The notes: generated by a model not told the origin, from the letters alone. A stretch of 64,000 nt of DNA from Clostridium_AI sp964409685 (GCA_964409685.1 CAYPEJ010000003.1:62001-126000); one strand, 5' to 3'. Positions 1 to 9,267 are shown, numbered from the stretch's first letter. Translations and numbers: made by a program.

Positions 1-672
1 TTTTCCAGTTACACGAATGTGTACTTCTCCTGGTTTTGCATAGGTTGCAATGGTTGGATTGCTTTGCTTTAAAATCAAATCATGTATCTCTTGTGCTACA
101 GCACTTTCTCCAATTCCACATAGTTTCACCATTTTGGTAACAAAAACAGAAGATTGTTTGGAAGATAAATATTGCGATACTTTTTGTTCGAACATTGGAA
201 TAAGTTCATTTGGCGGACCAGGTAGTAGAATAACGATGTTATTATCCTGTTCGAGTATCATACCTGGTGCCGTTCCATTTTCATTATGAAGAACAAATGA
301 ATCTTCTATGATTAAAGACTGTTTCCAATTATTACTCGGTACACTATCTTTGTGCTTTCTTGAAAAAAATGCTTGTATTTCCTTTTTTACTGTTTCATCT
401 TCTACTAGTCTCTTTTGAAAGACTTTTGCAACGGCTTCTTTTGTCATATCATCTTCCGTTGGACCTAAACCACCTGTTAAGATAAGAATGTCTGCTCTGC
501 TTTTTGCAGTTTGAATGGCTTCACATAGACGTCCTTCATTATCTCCTACAACCGTTTGATAATAGATTCCGAAACCAAGTTCTGTACACTTTTTTGCTAG
601 ATAAGCAGCATTTGTATTGACCACACTGCCCATTAATAGTTCTGTTCCGACGTTAATAATTTCAGTCTTCAT
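1..672 (-). CDS. cinA: CinA-like protein, N-terminal part (runs off the window)
   Basis: The minus-strand frame opens with Met-Lys-Thr-Glu-Ile-Ile at 672 and stays open to base 1, so about 224 residues are present and the C-terminal end lies outside. The N-terminus (VGTELLMGSVVNTNAAYLA) and the ILTGGLGPTEDD loop are typical of the MoCF/COG1058 domain of CinA, and LLPGPPNELIPMF is a conserved element of the same domain. CinA proteins are linked to competence and to NAD-related nucleotide salvage (pyrophosphatase/NMN deamidase), but which activity applies here cannot be told. It starts 3 bases after the pgsA stop codon, so the two are probably cotranscribed, with pgsA upstream. Confidence 0.93.
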   Translation of the reverse strand, partial: MKTEIINVGTELLMGSVVNTNAAYLAKKCTELGFGIYYQTVVGDNEGRLCEAIQTAKSRADILILTGGLGPTEDDMTKEAVAKVFQKRLVEDETVKKEIQAFFSRKHKDSVPSNNWKQSLIIEDSFVLHNENGTAPGMILEQDNNIVILLPGPPNELIPMFEQKVSQYLSSKQSSVFVTKMVKLCGIGESAVAQEIHDLILKQSNPTIATYAKPGEVHIRVTGK

Positions 673-675
673 AGA

Positions 676-1224
676 TTATTTGCTCCCTTCTGCTAACACA
701 CTTCTATTTTTCCACATGTAGTCAATCAATGATACAACGGTTAAAACAACAGATATGTAGATAAATATCTGTTCTGCTAAATAAAAAGCTTCATTATCTA
801 AGTGTAAAATCAAAAGGATTGACATGATCATCTGAGAAACTGTCTTAAATTTTCCCCAGTAACTTGCTGCGATTACAACACCATTATCAGAGGCAATTAA
901 ACGAAATCCGCTAATAATAAATTCGCGGCTGATAATAATAATTACAACCCAAGCTGGAAGTTTGATGGAGTCCATTGCTACAAAGCAAATCAACGCAGAT
1001 GATACTAAAAGTTTATCCGCTAATGGATCCATAAACTTACCAAAATTCGTTACAAGCTGATATTTTCTTGCCAAATATCCATCCAACCAGTCTGTTAGAC
1101 TCGCAATGATAAAAATGGCGCATGCAATGTATTTTCCATTCGAAATTGATGTATTCAATAAGAAAAAAATAAAGAATGGAATCATGCATGCTCTAAGCAT
1201 GGTAAGCTTATTCGGTAAATTCAT
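676..1224 (-). CDS. pgsA: CDP-diacylglycerol--glycerol-3-phosphate 3-phosphatidyltransferase
   Basis: This integral membrane enzyme makes phosphatidylglycerophosphate from CDP-diacylglycerol and glycerol-3-phosphate, the committed step to phosphatidylglycerol. The CDP-alcohol phosphotransferase signature (DG..AR........G...D...D) is complete in TDWLDGYLARKYQLVTNFGK followed by FMDPLADK. Several hydrophobic segments run through the protein. An upstream in-frame Met exists at 1248, but the ATG at 1224 has an AGAGG box 6 bases before it and gives the family-typical start MNLPNKLT, so I chose it (182 residues). It lies directly upstream of cinA, an arrangement seen in many Firmicutes. Confidence 0.94.
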   Translation of the reverse strand: MNLPNKLTMLRACMIPFFIFFLLNTSISNGKYIACAIFIIASLTDWLDGYLARKYQLVTNFGKFMDPLADKLLVSSALICFVAMDSIKLPAWVVIIIISREFIISGFRLIASDNGVVIAASYWGKFKTVSQMIMSILLILHLDNEAFYLAEQIFIYISVVLTVVSLIDYMWKNRSVLAEGSK

Positions 1225-1369
1225 ATACATCCTCTTTTCTGCACACAAGTTTTTGATACTGTGTCTGTGTACGTGACACTTTCATATATTTCATTAACAA
1301 CCAAGTACAGAGACTGCACTTGGCTGTAAGAATGAATTCCTATTTATTTTAGAATAGCGTTTGAAAAAT

Positions 1370-2701
1370 CTATTCCCAAACTACTTCACCAATTAAATCA
1401 TACTCTTTCGCGTCAGTTACAAATACATCAACGAATTGACCTGATATTAATTCAGAAGAAGAATTTACGAAGATGTAACCATCTACATTTGGAGCATCTT
1501 TGTAAGTTCTACCGATAAATACATTTTCTTCTGGTAGTTTACCCTCAATGATAACTTTTAGTTTGGTAGATATTGCATCTTGTGCATGTTCAAAAGCGAT
1601 CTCTTGTTGGATTTCCATTAATTCTTCACGTCTTCTGATTTTTACTTCTTCTTCGATTTGATCGTCCATAATGGCAGCTGGTGTATTTTCTTCTGGTGAG
1701 TATGTGAATACACCTAGACGATCGAATCCCATATTTTCAACGAATTCTTTTAATTCTTCGTGGTCTTCTTCTGTTTCACCTGGGAAACCAGAGATTAATG
1801 TTGTTCTTAATGTAATATCAGGAATATTTTCACGTAATTTGCTTACAATATCTATAATCTCTTGTTTATCTGTACGGCGACCCATACGTTTTAAGATACG
1901 GTCTGTACCATGTTGAATTGGAATATCAAGATAATTACAAACTTTTTCTTCTGTCTTGATTGTCTCGATTAATTCATCTGTAATCTCTTCTGGGTAGCAG
2001 TATAAGATACGAACCCATTGTAAGCCTTCGATTTTACAAAGTTCTTTTAATAAAGTTGGAAGCATTTTTTTGCCGTAGATGTCGACACCGTATAAAGTTG
2101 TTTCTTGCGCTACCAGCATAAGTTCTACAACGCCACCTTCTACTAATTGTTTTGCTTCTTCTAATAAGTCTTCCATAGGTACACTTCTGTAGTTCCCACG
2201 AATCTTTGGAATAATACAGTAAGTACAGTGTTTATCACAACCTTCTGCAATCTTAAGGTAAGAATAGTATCCCCCTGTTGTATTCACACGTTTTCTATTC
2301 TTTGTCTCTGGAAGATAATCTAAATCTTTAAAGAATTCTCCCTTTTCACCACCTAAAGCTTGTTCAATTGCTTTTGCGATATCTTCGTAACCAGTTGTTC
2401 CGATAATCGCATCTACTTCTGGGATTTCATTTTCAATGTCGGCACGGTAACGTTGTGCAAGACATCCAGTTGCAACTAATACTTTTAGCTTTCCTGTCTT
2501 TTTCAGTTCAGCCATCTCTAAAATGGTATTAATGCTCTCTTCTTTTGCATCATTTACAAAGCAACATGTATTGACAACGATGACATCCGCTTCATATTCG
2601 TCATCTGTTAATTCATAAGCATTCTCTCTTAATAGTCCTAACATAACTTCACTGTCTACAAGGTTTTTGTCGCAACCTAAAGAAATAAATAAAATTTTCA
2701 A
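1370..2701 (-). CDS. rimO: Ribosomal protein S12 methylthiotransferase RimO
   Basis: RimO is a radical-SAM enzyme that adds a methylthio group to a conserved Asp of ribosomal protein S12. The N-terminal UPF0004 domain starts KILFISLGCDKNLVDSE and carries the cluster cysteines (SLGC, NTCCF, ATGC). The radical-SAM core has the CxxxCxxC motif CDKHCTYC, and a C-terminal TRAM-like domain ends the protein. The open frame extends to an ATG at 2716, but that ATG has no ribosome binding site. The TTG at 2701 has GGAGAGG upstream and gives the usual RimO N-terminus, so a TTG start (443 residues) is more likely. It is followed by pgsA and cinA in the same direction. Confidence 0.95.
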   Translation of the reverse strand: MKILFISLGCDKNLVDSEVMLGLLRENAYELTDDEYEADVIVVNTCCFVNDAKEESINTILEMAELKKTGKLKVLVATGCLAQRYRADIENEIPEVDAIIGTTGYEDIAKAIEQALGGEKGEFFKDLDYLPETKNRKRVNTTGGYYSYLKIAEGCDKHCTYCIIPKIRGNYRSVPMEDLLEEAKQLVEGGVVELMLVAQETTLYGVDIYGKKMLPTLLKELCKIEGLQWVRILYCYPEEITDELIETIKTEEKVCNYLDIPIQHGTDRILKRMGRRTDKQEIIDIVSKLRENIPDITLRTTLISGFPGETEEDHEELKEFVENMGFDRLGVFTYSPEENTPAAIMDDQIEEEVKIRRREELMEIQQEIAFEHAQDAISTKLKVIIEGKLPEENVFIGRTYKDAPNVDGYIFVNSSSELISGQFVDVFVTDAKEYDLIGEVVWE

Positions 2702-2851
2702 TTTGTACCTCTCCATGTTTCATTTTTTCGCTAAGCACCATTTTAACATTTTTTGTTTAAAAAATAAACAGTTAAATTTATACTATCTAACATATTTGAC
2801 ATTTTCTACTGATTTCTATATGATTACAGTAATACTAAAAGGAGGTTTTTT

Positions 2852-4495
2852 ATGAAAAAATCAGCAAAAATAAAAATTGCTCTCCTATCTATCGCTATTA
2901 CATTAGTGTTGGGAGGAATTTATTATTACCTTGCATTGCCAGCGGTAAATATTCATTCGCAGGGATTTTGGGAATTTATCATTTTACTTTTCGTGATCTT
3001 AACGGTCACATCTGCTATTATGCAGAGAGAAAAATTTAATTTTGCGCAATTCAAAGGTCAGAAAAAGGCACTTAGAAAGACACTAAAGCAAAGTAAACTT
3101 ACTTATTTATTAGTTATTGTAACAGTATTATTAATTGCTATCTTTATTATAGGTACGGTGTTATCTTCTCCTATTGTAAATGCTAAAAAATATCAGCAGC
3201 TTATTAATTTAGAAGAAGGGAATTTTCAAGAAGATATCCAACAGATTTCTTATAATGAGATTCCATTACTGGATAAAGATAGTGCCAGTTTATTAGGTTC
3301 TAGAAAAATGGGTAGTATGGTGGAATATGTATCGCAGTTTGAGGTTAGTAACCACTATACACAGATTAACTATCAGAACAAACCAGTTCGTGTTACTCCT
3401 TTAGAGTATGGTAACATTTTTAAATGGTTTTCCAATCGTAAGGAAGGAATCCCTGCTTATATCAAGATTGATATGGCAACACAAAATATCGAATGTGTGA
3501 AGTTAAGCGAAGGAATTAAGTATACAGACGCGGAGCATTTTGGTCGTAATATTTATCGCTATCTTCGTTTCCGTTATCCAACTTATATCTTCGATAATAT
3601 TAATTTTGAAATTGATGAAGAGGGTGTTCCTTATTGGATCTGTCCTGCGAAAGACTTTACAATTGGTTTATTCGGTGGAGAAGCAATTAAAAATGTAGTA
3701 CTTGTAAATGCTGTTACTGGTGAACATACAAATTACAAAGTGGAAGATGTTCCTACTTGGGTTGACCGTGTGTATTCTTCTGAACTTCTAATATCTTACT
3801 ATGACTACTATGGTACTTTAAAACATGGTTATTTCAATACTTTATTTAGTCAAAAGGATTGTTTACAGACTACGGAAGGTTATAATTACATCGCACAAAA
3901 TGATGATGTATGGATGTATACAGGTGTTACAAGTGTTGGTGGAGATGAATCTTTAGTTGGATTCGTCTTGGCAAACCAAAGAACTGCGGAGACGAAGTAC
4001 TATTCTATCTCTGGTGCGAAAGAATATTCGGCTATGCAGTCTGCGGAAGGTAAGGTTCAAAACCTAGGTTATAACGCTACGTTCCCACTACTTCTTAATG
4101 TTGCAAATGAACCAACATACGTTCTTACTTTGAAGGATAGTGCTGGATTGGTTAAGAAGTATGCAATGGTTAATATTGAACAGTATACGATTGTTGCGAT
4201 TGGGGATACGATTACAGAGTGTGAACGTAATTATATTTCACAGTTGAAAGATTCTCATTTGGTATCAAATGATTCGGAAGTGGCTGGTAAGGCATCTGGT
4301 GTGATTTCTAAGATTGCACAGGTTGTTGTGGAAGGAAATACGCATTACTACATGATGTTGGAAGGTTATAATGATATCTTTGATATTAATGTGTCTGAGA
4401 ATATTGAAATAATTAAGTATAATGTTGGGGATTCTATTGCATTTTCATTTATACAGGAAGCGCAGGTGTGTGAAGTAACGGAATTGTTATCCTAG
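2852..4495 (+). CDS. Unrecognised membrane protein with large C-terminal soluble domain
   Basis: I do not recognise this 547-residue protein. Three hydrophobic segments lie near the N-terminus (about residues 7-30, 38-58 and 84-105). They are followed by a soluble domain of roughly 440 residues, probably facing outward, with repeated aromatic-rich beta-type stretches (SKYYLRF-like and YYDYYGTLKHGYF). The start is well supported by AAAGGAGG 6 bases before the ATG. It is transcribed divergently from rimO and ends 38 bases before a strong bidirectional terminator. No catalytic motif is apparent and I cannot assign a function. Confidence 0.85.
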   Translation: MKKSAKIKIALLSIAITLVLGGIYYYLALPAVNIHSQGFWEFIILLFVILTVTSAIMQREKFNFAQFKGQKKALRKTLKQSKLTYLLVIVTVLLIAIFIIGTVLSSPIVNAKKYQQLINLEEGNFQEDIQQISYNEIPLLDKDSASLLGSRKMGSMVEYVSQFEVSNHYTQINYQNKPVRVTPLEYGNIFKWFSNRKEGIPAYIKIDMATQNIECVKLSEGIKYTDAEHFGRNIYRYLRFRYPTYIFDNINFEIDEEGVPYWICPAKDFTIGLFGGEAIKNVVLVNAVTGEHTNYKVEDVPTWVDRVYSSELLISYYDYYGTLKHGYFNTLFSQKDCLQTTEGYNYIAQNDDVWMYTGVTSVGGDESLVGFVLANQRTAETKYYSISGAKEYSAMQSAEGKVQNLGYNATFPLLLNVANEPTYVLTLKDSAGLVKKYAMVNIEQYTIVAIGDTITECERNYISQLKDSHLVSNDSEVAGKASGVISKIAQVVVEGNTHYYMMLEGYNDIFDINVSENIEIIKYNVGDSIAFSFIQEAQVCEVTELLS

Positions 4496-4532
4496 AAAAG
4501 AACCCAATTATTCTTATGATTAAAAAGTGATT

Positions 4533-4577
4533 AAAAAGACGGTAGAACGTAATTGCATTGGTTCTGCCGTCTTTTTA
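4533..4577. terminator. Bidirectional intrinsic terminator
   Basis: A 16-bp stem (AAAAAGACGGTAGAAC pairing with GTTCTGCCGTCTTTTT, one G-U pair) encloses a 12-base loop. The stem is flanked by A and T runs on both sides. It can stop transcription from the plus-strand membrane protein gene and from the minus-strand phosphodiesterase gene that converge here. Confidence 0.85.
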
Positions 4578-4600
4578 GATTTTCATTTTGTTAGAGCATT

Positions 4601-5146
4601 CTATTTTAAAGGTAAGCTCATAATATCTTCTCCATCTAGGTTTTTAATGGTAAATGTGTGGTCTTCGTAAATCATGTAACTATGTTGATTTCCGTTCTTT
4701 GGAATGGATACAGAACCTGGGTTTAGATAGAAATAGTCTCCACAGTTCTCTAATGCTTGAATGTGGGTATGTCCATTCATAAGCATATCGCCTTTTTTTA
4801 ATGGCGGCGGACATTCTTTGTTGTAGTGATGACCGTGTGTTAAGAAAATTGTGTATCCGTCAATACATAACATAGCATAATCCGCTAGAACAGGAAATTG
4901 AAGTACCATTTGATCTACTTCTGCTTCACAGTTTCCTCGGACGCAGAGTAGATTTTCTTTTTGAGAATTTAATAGTTCGATTACGGCTTTAGGTGCATAG
5001 TCTTTTGGTAAATCGTTTCTTGGACCATGATATAGTAGATCTCCTAGTAAGACTAGACGTTCTGCTTTTTCTTCTTGGAATCTTTGTAGCATTTTTTTAC
5101 AGTAAAATTCAGAACCGTGGATGTCTGATGCAAACATGTATTTCAT
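4601..5146 (-). CDS. yfcE: YfcE/MJ0936-family metallophosphodiesterase
   Basis: This 181-residue protein carries the full set of calcineurin-like phosphoesterase motifs: ASDIHGS (D-x-H), LLGDLLYHG (GD), VRGNCE (GN-x-[DE]), LTHGHHYN (GHxH) and NGHTHIQ (GHTH). These coordinate a dinuclear metal centre. Family members hydrolyse phosphodiester bonds (bis-pNPP in vitro), but their physiological substrate is usually unknown. The start has a GAGGAG box. It lies just after the CRISPR-associated block on the same strand, 15 bases from the stop of the four-TM protein gene. It is probably a housekeeping gene, although a link to cyclic or conjugated nucleotide turnover cannot be excluded. Confidence 0.9.
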   Translation of the reverse strand: MKYMFASDIHGSEFYCKKMLQRFQEEKAERLVLLGDLLYHGPRNDLPKDYAPKAVIELLNSQKENLLCVRGNCEAEVDQMVLQFPVLADYAMLCIDGYTIFLTHGHHYNKECPPPLKKGDMLMNGHTHIQALENCGDYFYLNPGSVSIPKNGNQHSYMIYEDHTFTIKNLDGEDIMSLPLK

Positions 5147-5161
5147 TGTGTCGTGCTCCTC

Positions 5162-5935
5162 TTATTTGGTTGGAATTTGATACCTTATTTTTATTTGCTC
5201 CCACTCTTTTGTTAAATCTTCGTTCATTTTATTATACAACTTTGAGTCAAGAAATAATTTGTACCAAGAGATATTGGATTCGTATTCGATAAGACAATAG
5301 ATTTCTTTTGGATGTGGTATTCCCTTCTCTAATTGTTCTTTTGCCATTGTGTCATCAAATAAGTCTTGTATTCGATCATATACTTCTTTTATATTTCTTA
5401 CATAACTTCGAATGGTTACAAGCTCTTGTAAATAGTATTTTGATAAATATAGTTGTAAAATCGCTACTGCAAAATTGCATTTTGCAAATCCTATAATTGC
5501 AAACGCTAACAAGAATCCTAACCAGATCAGATTTCTTATAGTGGATTTTGTTTGCATTTTTTTTGCAATATTATAAGAAAATAGACTATTTTCATATATA
5601 TTGATTAGTGCTTTGTACAATCCTTTCTCTAGTTCATCATTGTCATAGTACCCCTCGGATTCTTCTGACAACATCTTGCTTCCAAAGGAGTTATCAATAA
5701 AACTTTTACGTCTGACCGATTCTGCCATATGTTGATACTTGTCTAAATAATAGTCAAATATAAATACGACTACTGCACTTATGATTGCCAAACTCATAGA
5801 AAGGAGGTTATTTCCTTCCAAAAAGATAGTTGCCATGATTGAAAGAATGGTAACTATGAATACAAACCCCTTTTCATACGAATCAATTTTTTTTGCAATA
5901 TTAAAATAATTGGTTTGTGGTGAATATTTCGCCAT
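5162..5935 (-). CDS. Four-TM membrane protein, S-4TM-like (candidate defence effector)
   Basis: This 257-residue protein has two hydrophobic helices at about residues 23-41 and 43-64, a charged central stretch (about 65-130) and two more hydrophobic segments at about 133-170. A charged C-terminal tail follows. The layout, and an RRKSFIDNSFGS stretch after TM2, resemble the S-4TM family of predicted pore-forming effectors known from nucleotide-signal-dependent phage defence; this is from memory of the family, not a search. The ATG at 5935 has AGGAGG upstream, preferred over a Met at 5956 inside the leader. It follows the CRISPR module on the same strand after a 97-base gap, so co-regulation is plausible but not proven. 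Confidence 0.6.
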   Translation of the reverse strand: MAKYSPQTNYFNIAKKIDSYEKGFVFIVTILSIMATIFLEGNNLLSMSLAIISAVVVFIFDYYLDKYQHMAESVRRKSFIDNSFGSKMLSEESEGYYDNDELEKGLYKALINIYENSLFSYNIAKKMQTKSTIRNLIWLGFLLAFAIIGFAKCNFAVAILQLYLSKYYLQELVTIRSYVRNIKEVYDRIQDLFDDTMAKEQLEKGIPHPKEIYCLIEYESNISWYKLFLDSKLYNKMNEDLTKEWEQIKIRYQIPTK

Positions 5936-6032
5936 ACTTTTTCCTCCTAATACCACTTCTCATATATTCCATTGGTGTTTTTCTAAACATATATTGTACG
6001 AATCAAGCAGAATAATAATGGAGCAATATAGT

Positions 6033-6332
6033 TTAGATGTAGATTATTGGTAATTCCTTTTCCTCTTTTGTTGGTCTAATCTGAATAGCTGTTCTTGTTA
6101 CTTTGTCTATTGACTCCTTTAAATAATATTGATTTATCCAATCAGCAAAATCTTGTGCATCAAAACTGATACAATCTCCTTCTATTTCATCGTGAAACCA
6201 TAAGTCATGATTATTATTCGGATCAATCAACCATTCATCAAATTTACGTTGCAATTCTTTTATTTGCTCTCCAATATACGTTGGACAATCTAAGATATCT
6301 GCATAGTATCCATAACTAACTAATACTTTCAT
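6033..6332 (-). CDS. Unrecognised small acidic protein in the CRISPR neighbourhood
   Basis: This 99-residue protein is chosen to start at the ATG preceded by AGAGGTGA (an in-frame Met at 6362 lacks a good site). I do not recognise the family. It is soluble and acidic, begins MKVLVSYGYYADILD, and contains a Trp/His/Asp-rich stretch (DLWFHDEIEGDCISFDAQDF), but no textbook catalytic motif. It lies 54 bases after the CorA-like gene and 97 bases before the four-TM gene, all on the same strand. From position alone it could be a regulator, an inhibitor of the membrane effector or a signal-degrading enzyme; nothing in the sequence decides among these. Confidence 0.6.
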   Translation of the reverse strand: MKVLVSYGYYADILDCPTYIGEQIKELQRKFDEWLIDPNNNHDLWFHDEIEGDCISFDAQDFADWINQYYLKESIDKVTRTAIQIRPTKEEKELPIIYI

Positions 6333-6386
6333 TCTAGAATCACCTCTATTTTGTAGAGTCAATATATTATATTCTTCATGCTAATT

Positions 6387-8003
6387 TTACATTTTGTTAT
6401 AATAGATAAATAGAACTGTACATATAGCAATGAAAGATAATCCGATCTTGCAAATCCATTCTATATTTTTCAAATCAATGATAGCAAGAACTACCGATGC
6501 AACGGTCAAAATAAGCATCCATAAATTTAGCGTGTCGTTCGCATGCATATTGGCAATTTCATACAAATTATTTAATTGATTTTCTAATTCATCTTTTTGT
6601 TCTATAATAAATAACTCCCGTCTCAACATCTGATACAATTCGATCCCCTGTTGCTGTGAAGTTATTTCAAAAAGCAATACTTCATTTTGAAACTTTACAT
6701 ATCTTTCTTGAAGTCTCTTTATTTTTTTTACAACTTTAGAATTCTTACGTGTATTCAAATTACATGCAATCTCAGATGCCTCATTGGATAATTCAATAAT
6801 GGTAGCACGTTGTGCCAAAACAAGCTTAACCATTTCTTCGTACATCGTTAGAAATGGTAGTACAATCATTCTATAATTACCTATAAAATCTTTTGAAGTT
6901 GGATCACCTATGTCTGAAATGCAAATAAAAGAATGCTGTGTTACTCCAAATAGTGTACCATAATTACACCATCTTTTATAGCAATTTTTCTCCAATGCCT
7001 CAATTTGCATCTTAAAATTTTGACATGAGCTGCTTTCATTATCCACAAATATAACCGAACACAATTCTGACATGTATTGTTTAATTTCTTCTTTTTTCAT
7101 ATACGCAACATCGTCATATGAATCTGAAAACACCTCCTTAACTTTCTGAAGTAGTTCTTTATTTAAAATTAGGCAGAGCGTAAACATACGATCATCCACA
7201 AGAGGTGTTAATACTACATTTAATTTTTTATTAGAATCTCTTTTAAACTGTACATTTTCATTCTCTTCATCTCGAATCAAAAAGAAATAAACAATCTGTG
7301 AATATCCATGTAGTGCCGATATAGGTGGATCAACAAAACTTTTTGCTGATTCTAACTTACCAACAATATTATAAAAATCTACTGAAATATTCTTATAATC
7401 CTCATACTCATCTACTCCACTCATTACGAGTCTATCTGCATTAATAATGACACTTTTTTCTTCATTAGCAAAACCTTGTACACATGCTAACGATATCCTT
7501 CTTCCTAAATCATTTATCTTCTTAATTTCTGCAATACTAGGATGCTTATGATTTTCTAATTCAAAGGATAATATTCCAACATTACTATCATATAAGTCAA
7601 GTATCACTCTTTTAACATCCAATTCATATTTATCTTCTGATTTACCATCTTCTGATTTACCATCTTTTGTTTTTCTATAAATAGAATAAACTTGTCGACT
7701 TGAAGATTGTTCACTCATATTAAAATCATACATATATGAGTTTACTACTTGATTACCACGTTCTATATCTGTCCCTAAATTTGCTCGCGTTATTACTTTT
7801 CTTGCATTTTCATTGAAGTATTGTTTCATGTTGTAGCGATCTTTCGCTTCTTCATATTCTATTGATTCATTACCTATTTTTCTCCAATTGCCACATCCCT
7901 CGATATATTCTATGTAATCACTCTTACTAAAGATAAATGGAAACATAAAGATATGGTAACTAAATGGTTGGGAACTCACTTCATTGGTACTATTTTTACT
8001 CAT
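6387..8003 (-). CDS. CorA-like membrane effector of the type III-B CRISPR system
   Basis: This 538-residue protein has a long soluble N-terminal region rich in helices. At the very C-terminus are two TM helices (WMLILTVASVVLAIID and ICKIGLSFIAICTVLFIYY) preceded by a helical stretch (LENQLNNLYEIANMHAND). This is the CorA divalent-cation channel layout, but without the GMN motif that normally follows TM1. CorA-like proteins are known partners of HD-less type III-B Cas10 that make SAM-AMP, where the signal is thought to open the channel. The cmr6 stop (TGA) is 20 bases upstream, so it is surely in the operon. A GTG at 8027 is possible, but the ATG at 8003 has AAAGGA before it. A small tandem repeat (DGKSEDGKSED) lies in the N-terminal half. 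Confidence 0.75.
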   Translation of the reverse strand: MSKNSTNEVSSQPFSYHIFMFPFIFSKSDYIEYIEGCGNWRKIGNESIEYEEAKDRYNMKQYFNENARKVITRANLGTDIERGNQVVNSYMYDFNMSEQSSSRQVYSIYRKTKDGKSEDGKSEDKYELDVKRVILDLYDSNVGILSFELENHKHPSIAEIKKINDLGRRISLACVQGFANEEKSVIINADRLVMSGVDEYEDYKNISVDFYNIVGKLESAKSFVDPPISALHGYSQIVYFFLIRDEENENVQFKRDSNKKLNVVLTPLVDDRMFTLCLILNKELLQKVKEVFSDSYDDVAYMKKEEIKQYMSELCSVIFVDNESSSCQNFKMQIEALEKNCYKRWCNYGTLFGVTQHSFICISDIGDPTSKDFIGNYRMIVLPFLTMYEEMVKLVLAQRATIIELSNEASEIACNLNTRKNSKVVKKIKRLQERYVKFQNEVLLFEITSQQQGIELYQMLRRELFIIEQKDELENQLNNLYEIANMHANDTLNLWMLILTVASVVLAIIDLKNIEWICKIGLSFIAICTVLFIYYNKM

Positions 8004-8023
8004 TTTTATCCATTCCTTTCGCT

Positions 8024-8830
8024 TCACTCAGGACACAATACACCATAACCAACATTGGTCTTTGCCCCAATTCCAAATTCTTCGATGATTTTTTGAAACA
8101 ACTCTATCTTTTTTTCAGGTGTAATTGTAATTGCATCGTTCAATTTTGTCTCAAAAAGTTGAAAACGGAATTCAAACTCGACCTTTGGTCCAACCTTTAG
8201 CATGGTGATCGGATTAGGTTCTTGAAATTTTTTATCTGCACTCATTTCATGTGGCGTAATATTGTCCAATTTAAGTATTTTTTCACTTTCAGAACAAATG
8301 ATAGCATCAAAGAAAATATCCCTGTCTTGCATCTTTATTTTATCCTCACAAGATATTCCTTCAAAGATTGCTTTTTCAAGTTGTTCTACTTGTTGCTCTT
8401 CTAGCTCTTCTACTCCTTCTATTCCCAACTCCTTACTAATATAACCAGGGTATTGAAAGGCATTTCTTAAAACCCCTTTTACTGTACTTCCAGGAATATA
8501 TGGCATACCTGTAACATAATCGAAAGAAAAACCCAATTGAATTTCCCCTTTTATTGATTTATCTTTTGATTCATGAGTATAGCCTATTCCTGCTAACAAA
8601 CCTGGATATTGCGTTGTCAAACGAAACTTGCAATTTCCTACCTCTTGCAGAAAGTAATCTGAGTATTCCACATTGCGATACATTTGAGCAGAGTGTTGGA
8701 TTAAAGCTTCATTTATAAATTTCATATCCTTAGTCTTTTTATCCTTATTATTCTCTAATTCATTAAGCATCTTATGATAATACTCTTCGTTAAAAGCGTA
8801 ATGGAGATTTTTAGATTTGAATGTTGGCAT
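8024..8830 (-). CDS. cmr6: Type III-B CRISPR RAMP protein Cmr6
   Basis: Cmr6 caps one end of the Cmr interference complex, next to the last Cmr4. This 268-residue protein has the RAMP glycine-rich features, notably GMPYIPGSTVKGVLRNAF and a C-terminal IGAKTNVGYGVL. The N-terminal part (MPTFKSKNLHYAFNEEYY) is typical of the longer Cmr6 proteins. The ATG at 8830 follows the cmr5 stop by one base (TAACATG), with GGAGGT seven bases upstream inside the cmr5 end, so the two are translationally coupled. Earlier in-frame Mets (8857, 8845) overlap cmr5 and lack a site. Confidence 0.9.
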   Translation of the reverse strand: MPTFKSKNLHYAFNEEYYHKMLNELENNKDKKTKDMKFINEALIQHSAQMYRNVEYSDYFLQEVGNCKFRLTTQYPGLLAGIGYTHESKDKSIKGEIQLGFSFDYVTGMPYIPGSTVKGVLRNAFQYPGYISKELGIEGVEELEEQQVEQLEKAIFEGISCEDKIKMQDRDIFFDAIICSESEKILKLDNITPHEMSADKKFQEPNPITMLKVGPKVEFEFRFQLFETKLNDAITITPEKKIELFQKIIEEFGIGAKTNVGYGVLCPE

Positions 8831-8831
8831 G

Positions 8832-9257
8832 TTAGACACCTCCATTCTCGATCTCAAAAAAGTTCATAGCAAGTTTAACTGCTACTGCTGCATCTTTTAT
8901 CTCCTGTTTACACTTATACAATTTTTCTTTATCGCCTTCTTTTTCAAGGTTCATAATGTAAGACAATAAACTTTCCCCTTCTAATTCTGAATTTTGTTCT
9001 TTCATTAGTTCCCATACAATATCCAAAATCTCTTTTCCATATGCATTCTTTGCATCATTACGATCGCTTACATCCACATAATTTGATAATCCAGCCCACA
9101 AACTCCCTGTTGAAATAGAAGCACCAAACGCTGACAAGCGACTTTGACATTGCTTTGGCAATTTCCCATCATCAGAAAAAATACATCCATTTTTCTTTTC
9201 TTCACATAATTTTACATACGCTTGATAAATCATTTGATCTATTTTAGTCTTATTCAT
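8832..9257 (-). CDS. cmr5: Type III-B CRISPR small subunit Cmr5
   Basis: Cmr5 is the small helical subunit that lines the target-RNA side of the Cmr filament. This 141-residue protein starts MNKTKIDQMIYQAYVKL and contains the family-typical block SRLSAFGASISTGSLWAGLSNY followed by a helical C-terminal half. The length fits the family. It lies between cmr4 and cmr6 with gaps of 10 and 1 bases, as in other Cmr operons, and has a GGGGGAG box before the ATG. Confidence 0.9.
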   Translation of the reverse strand: MNKTKIDQMIYQAYVKLCEEKKNGCIFSDDGKLPKQCQSRLSAFGASISTGSLWAGLSNYVDVSDRNDAKNAYGKEILDIVWELMKEQNSELEGESLLSYIMNLEKEGDKEKLYKCKQEIKDAAVAVKLAMNFFEIENGGV

Positions 9258-9267
9258 TTTTCTCCCC

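Noticed and set aside
7630..7680. Short direct repeat in the CorA-like gene (two copies of a 15-base unit)
   Set aside because: It is in frame, encodes DGKSEDGKSED, and is a small internal duplication, not a mobile or CRISPR repeat.
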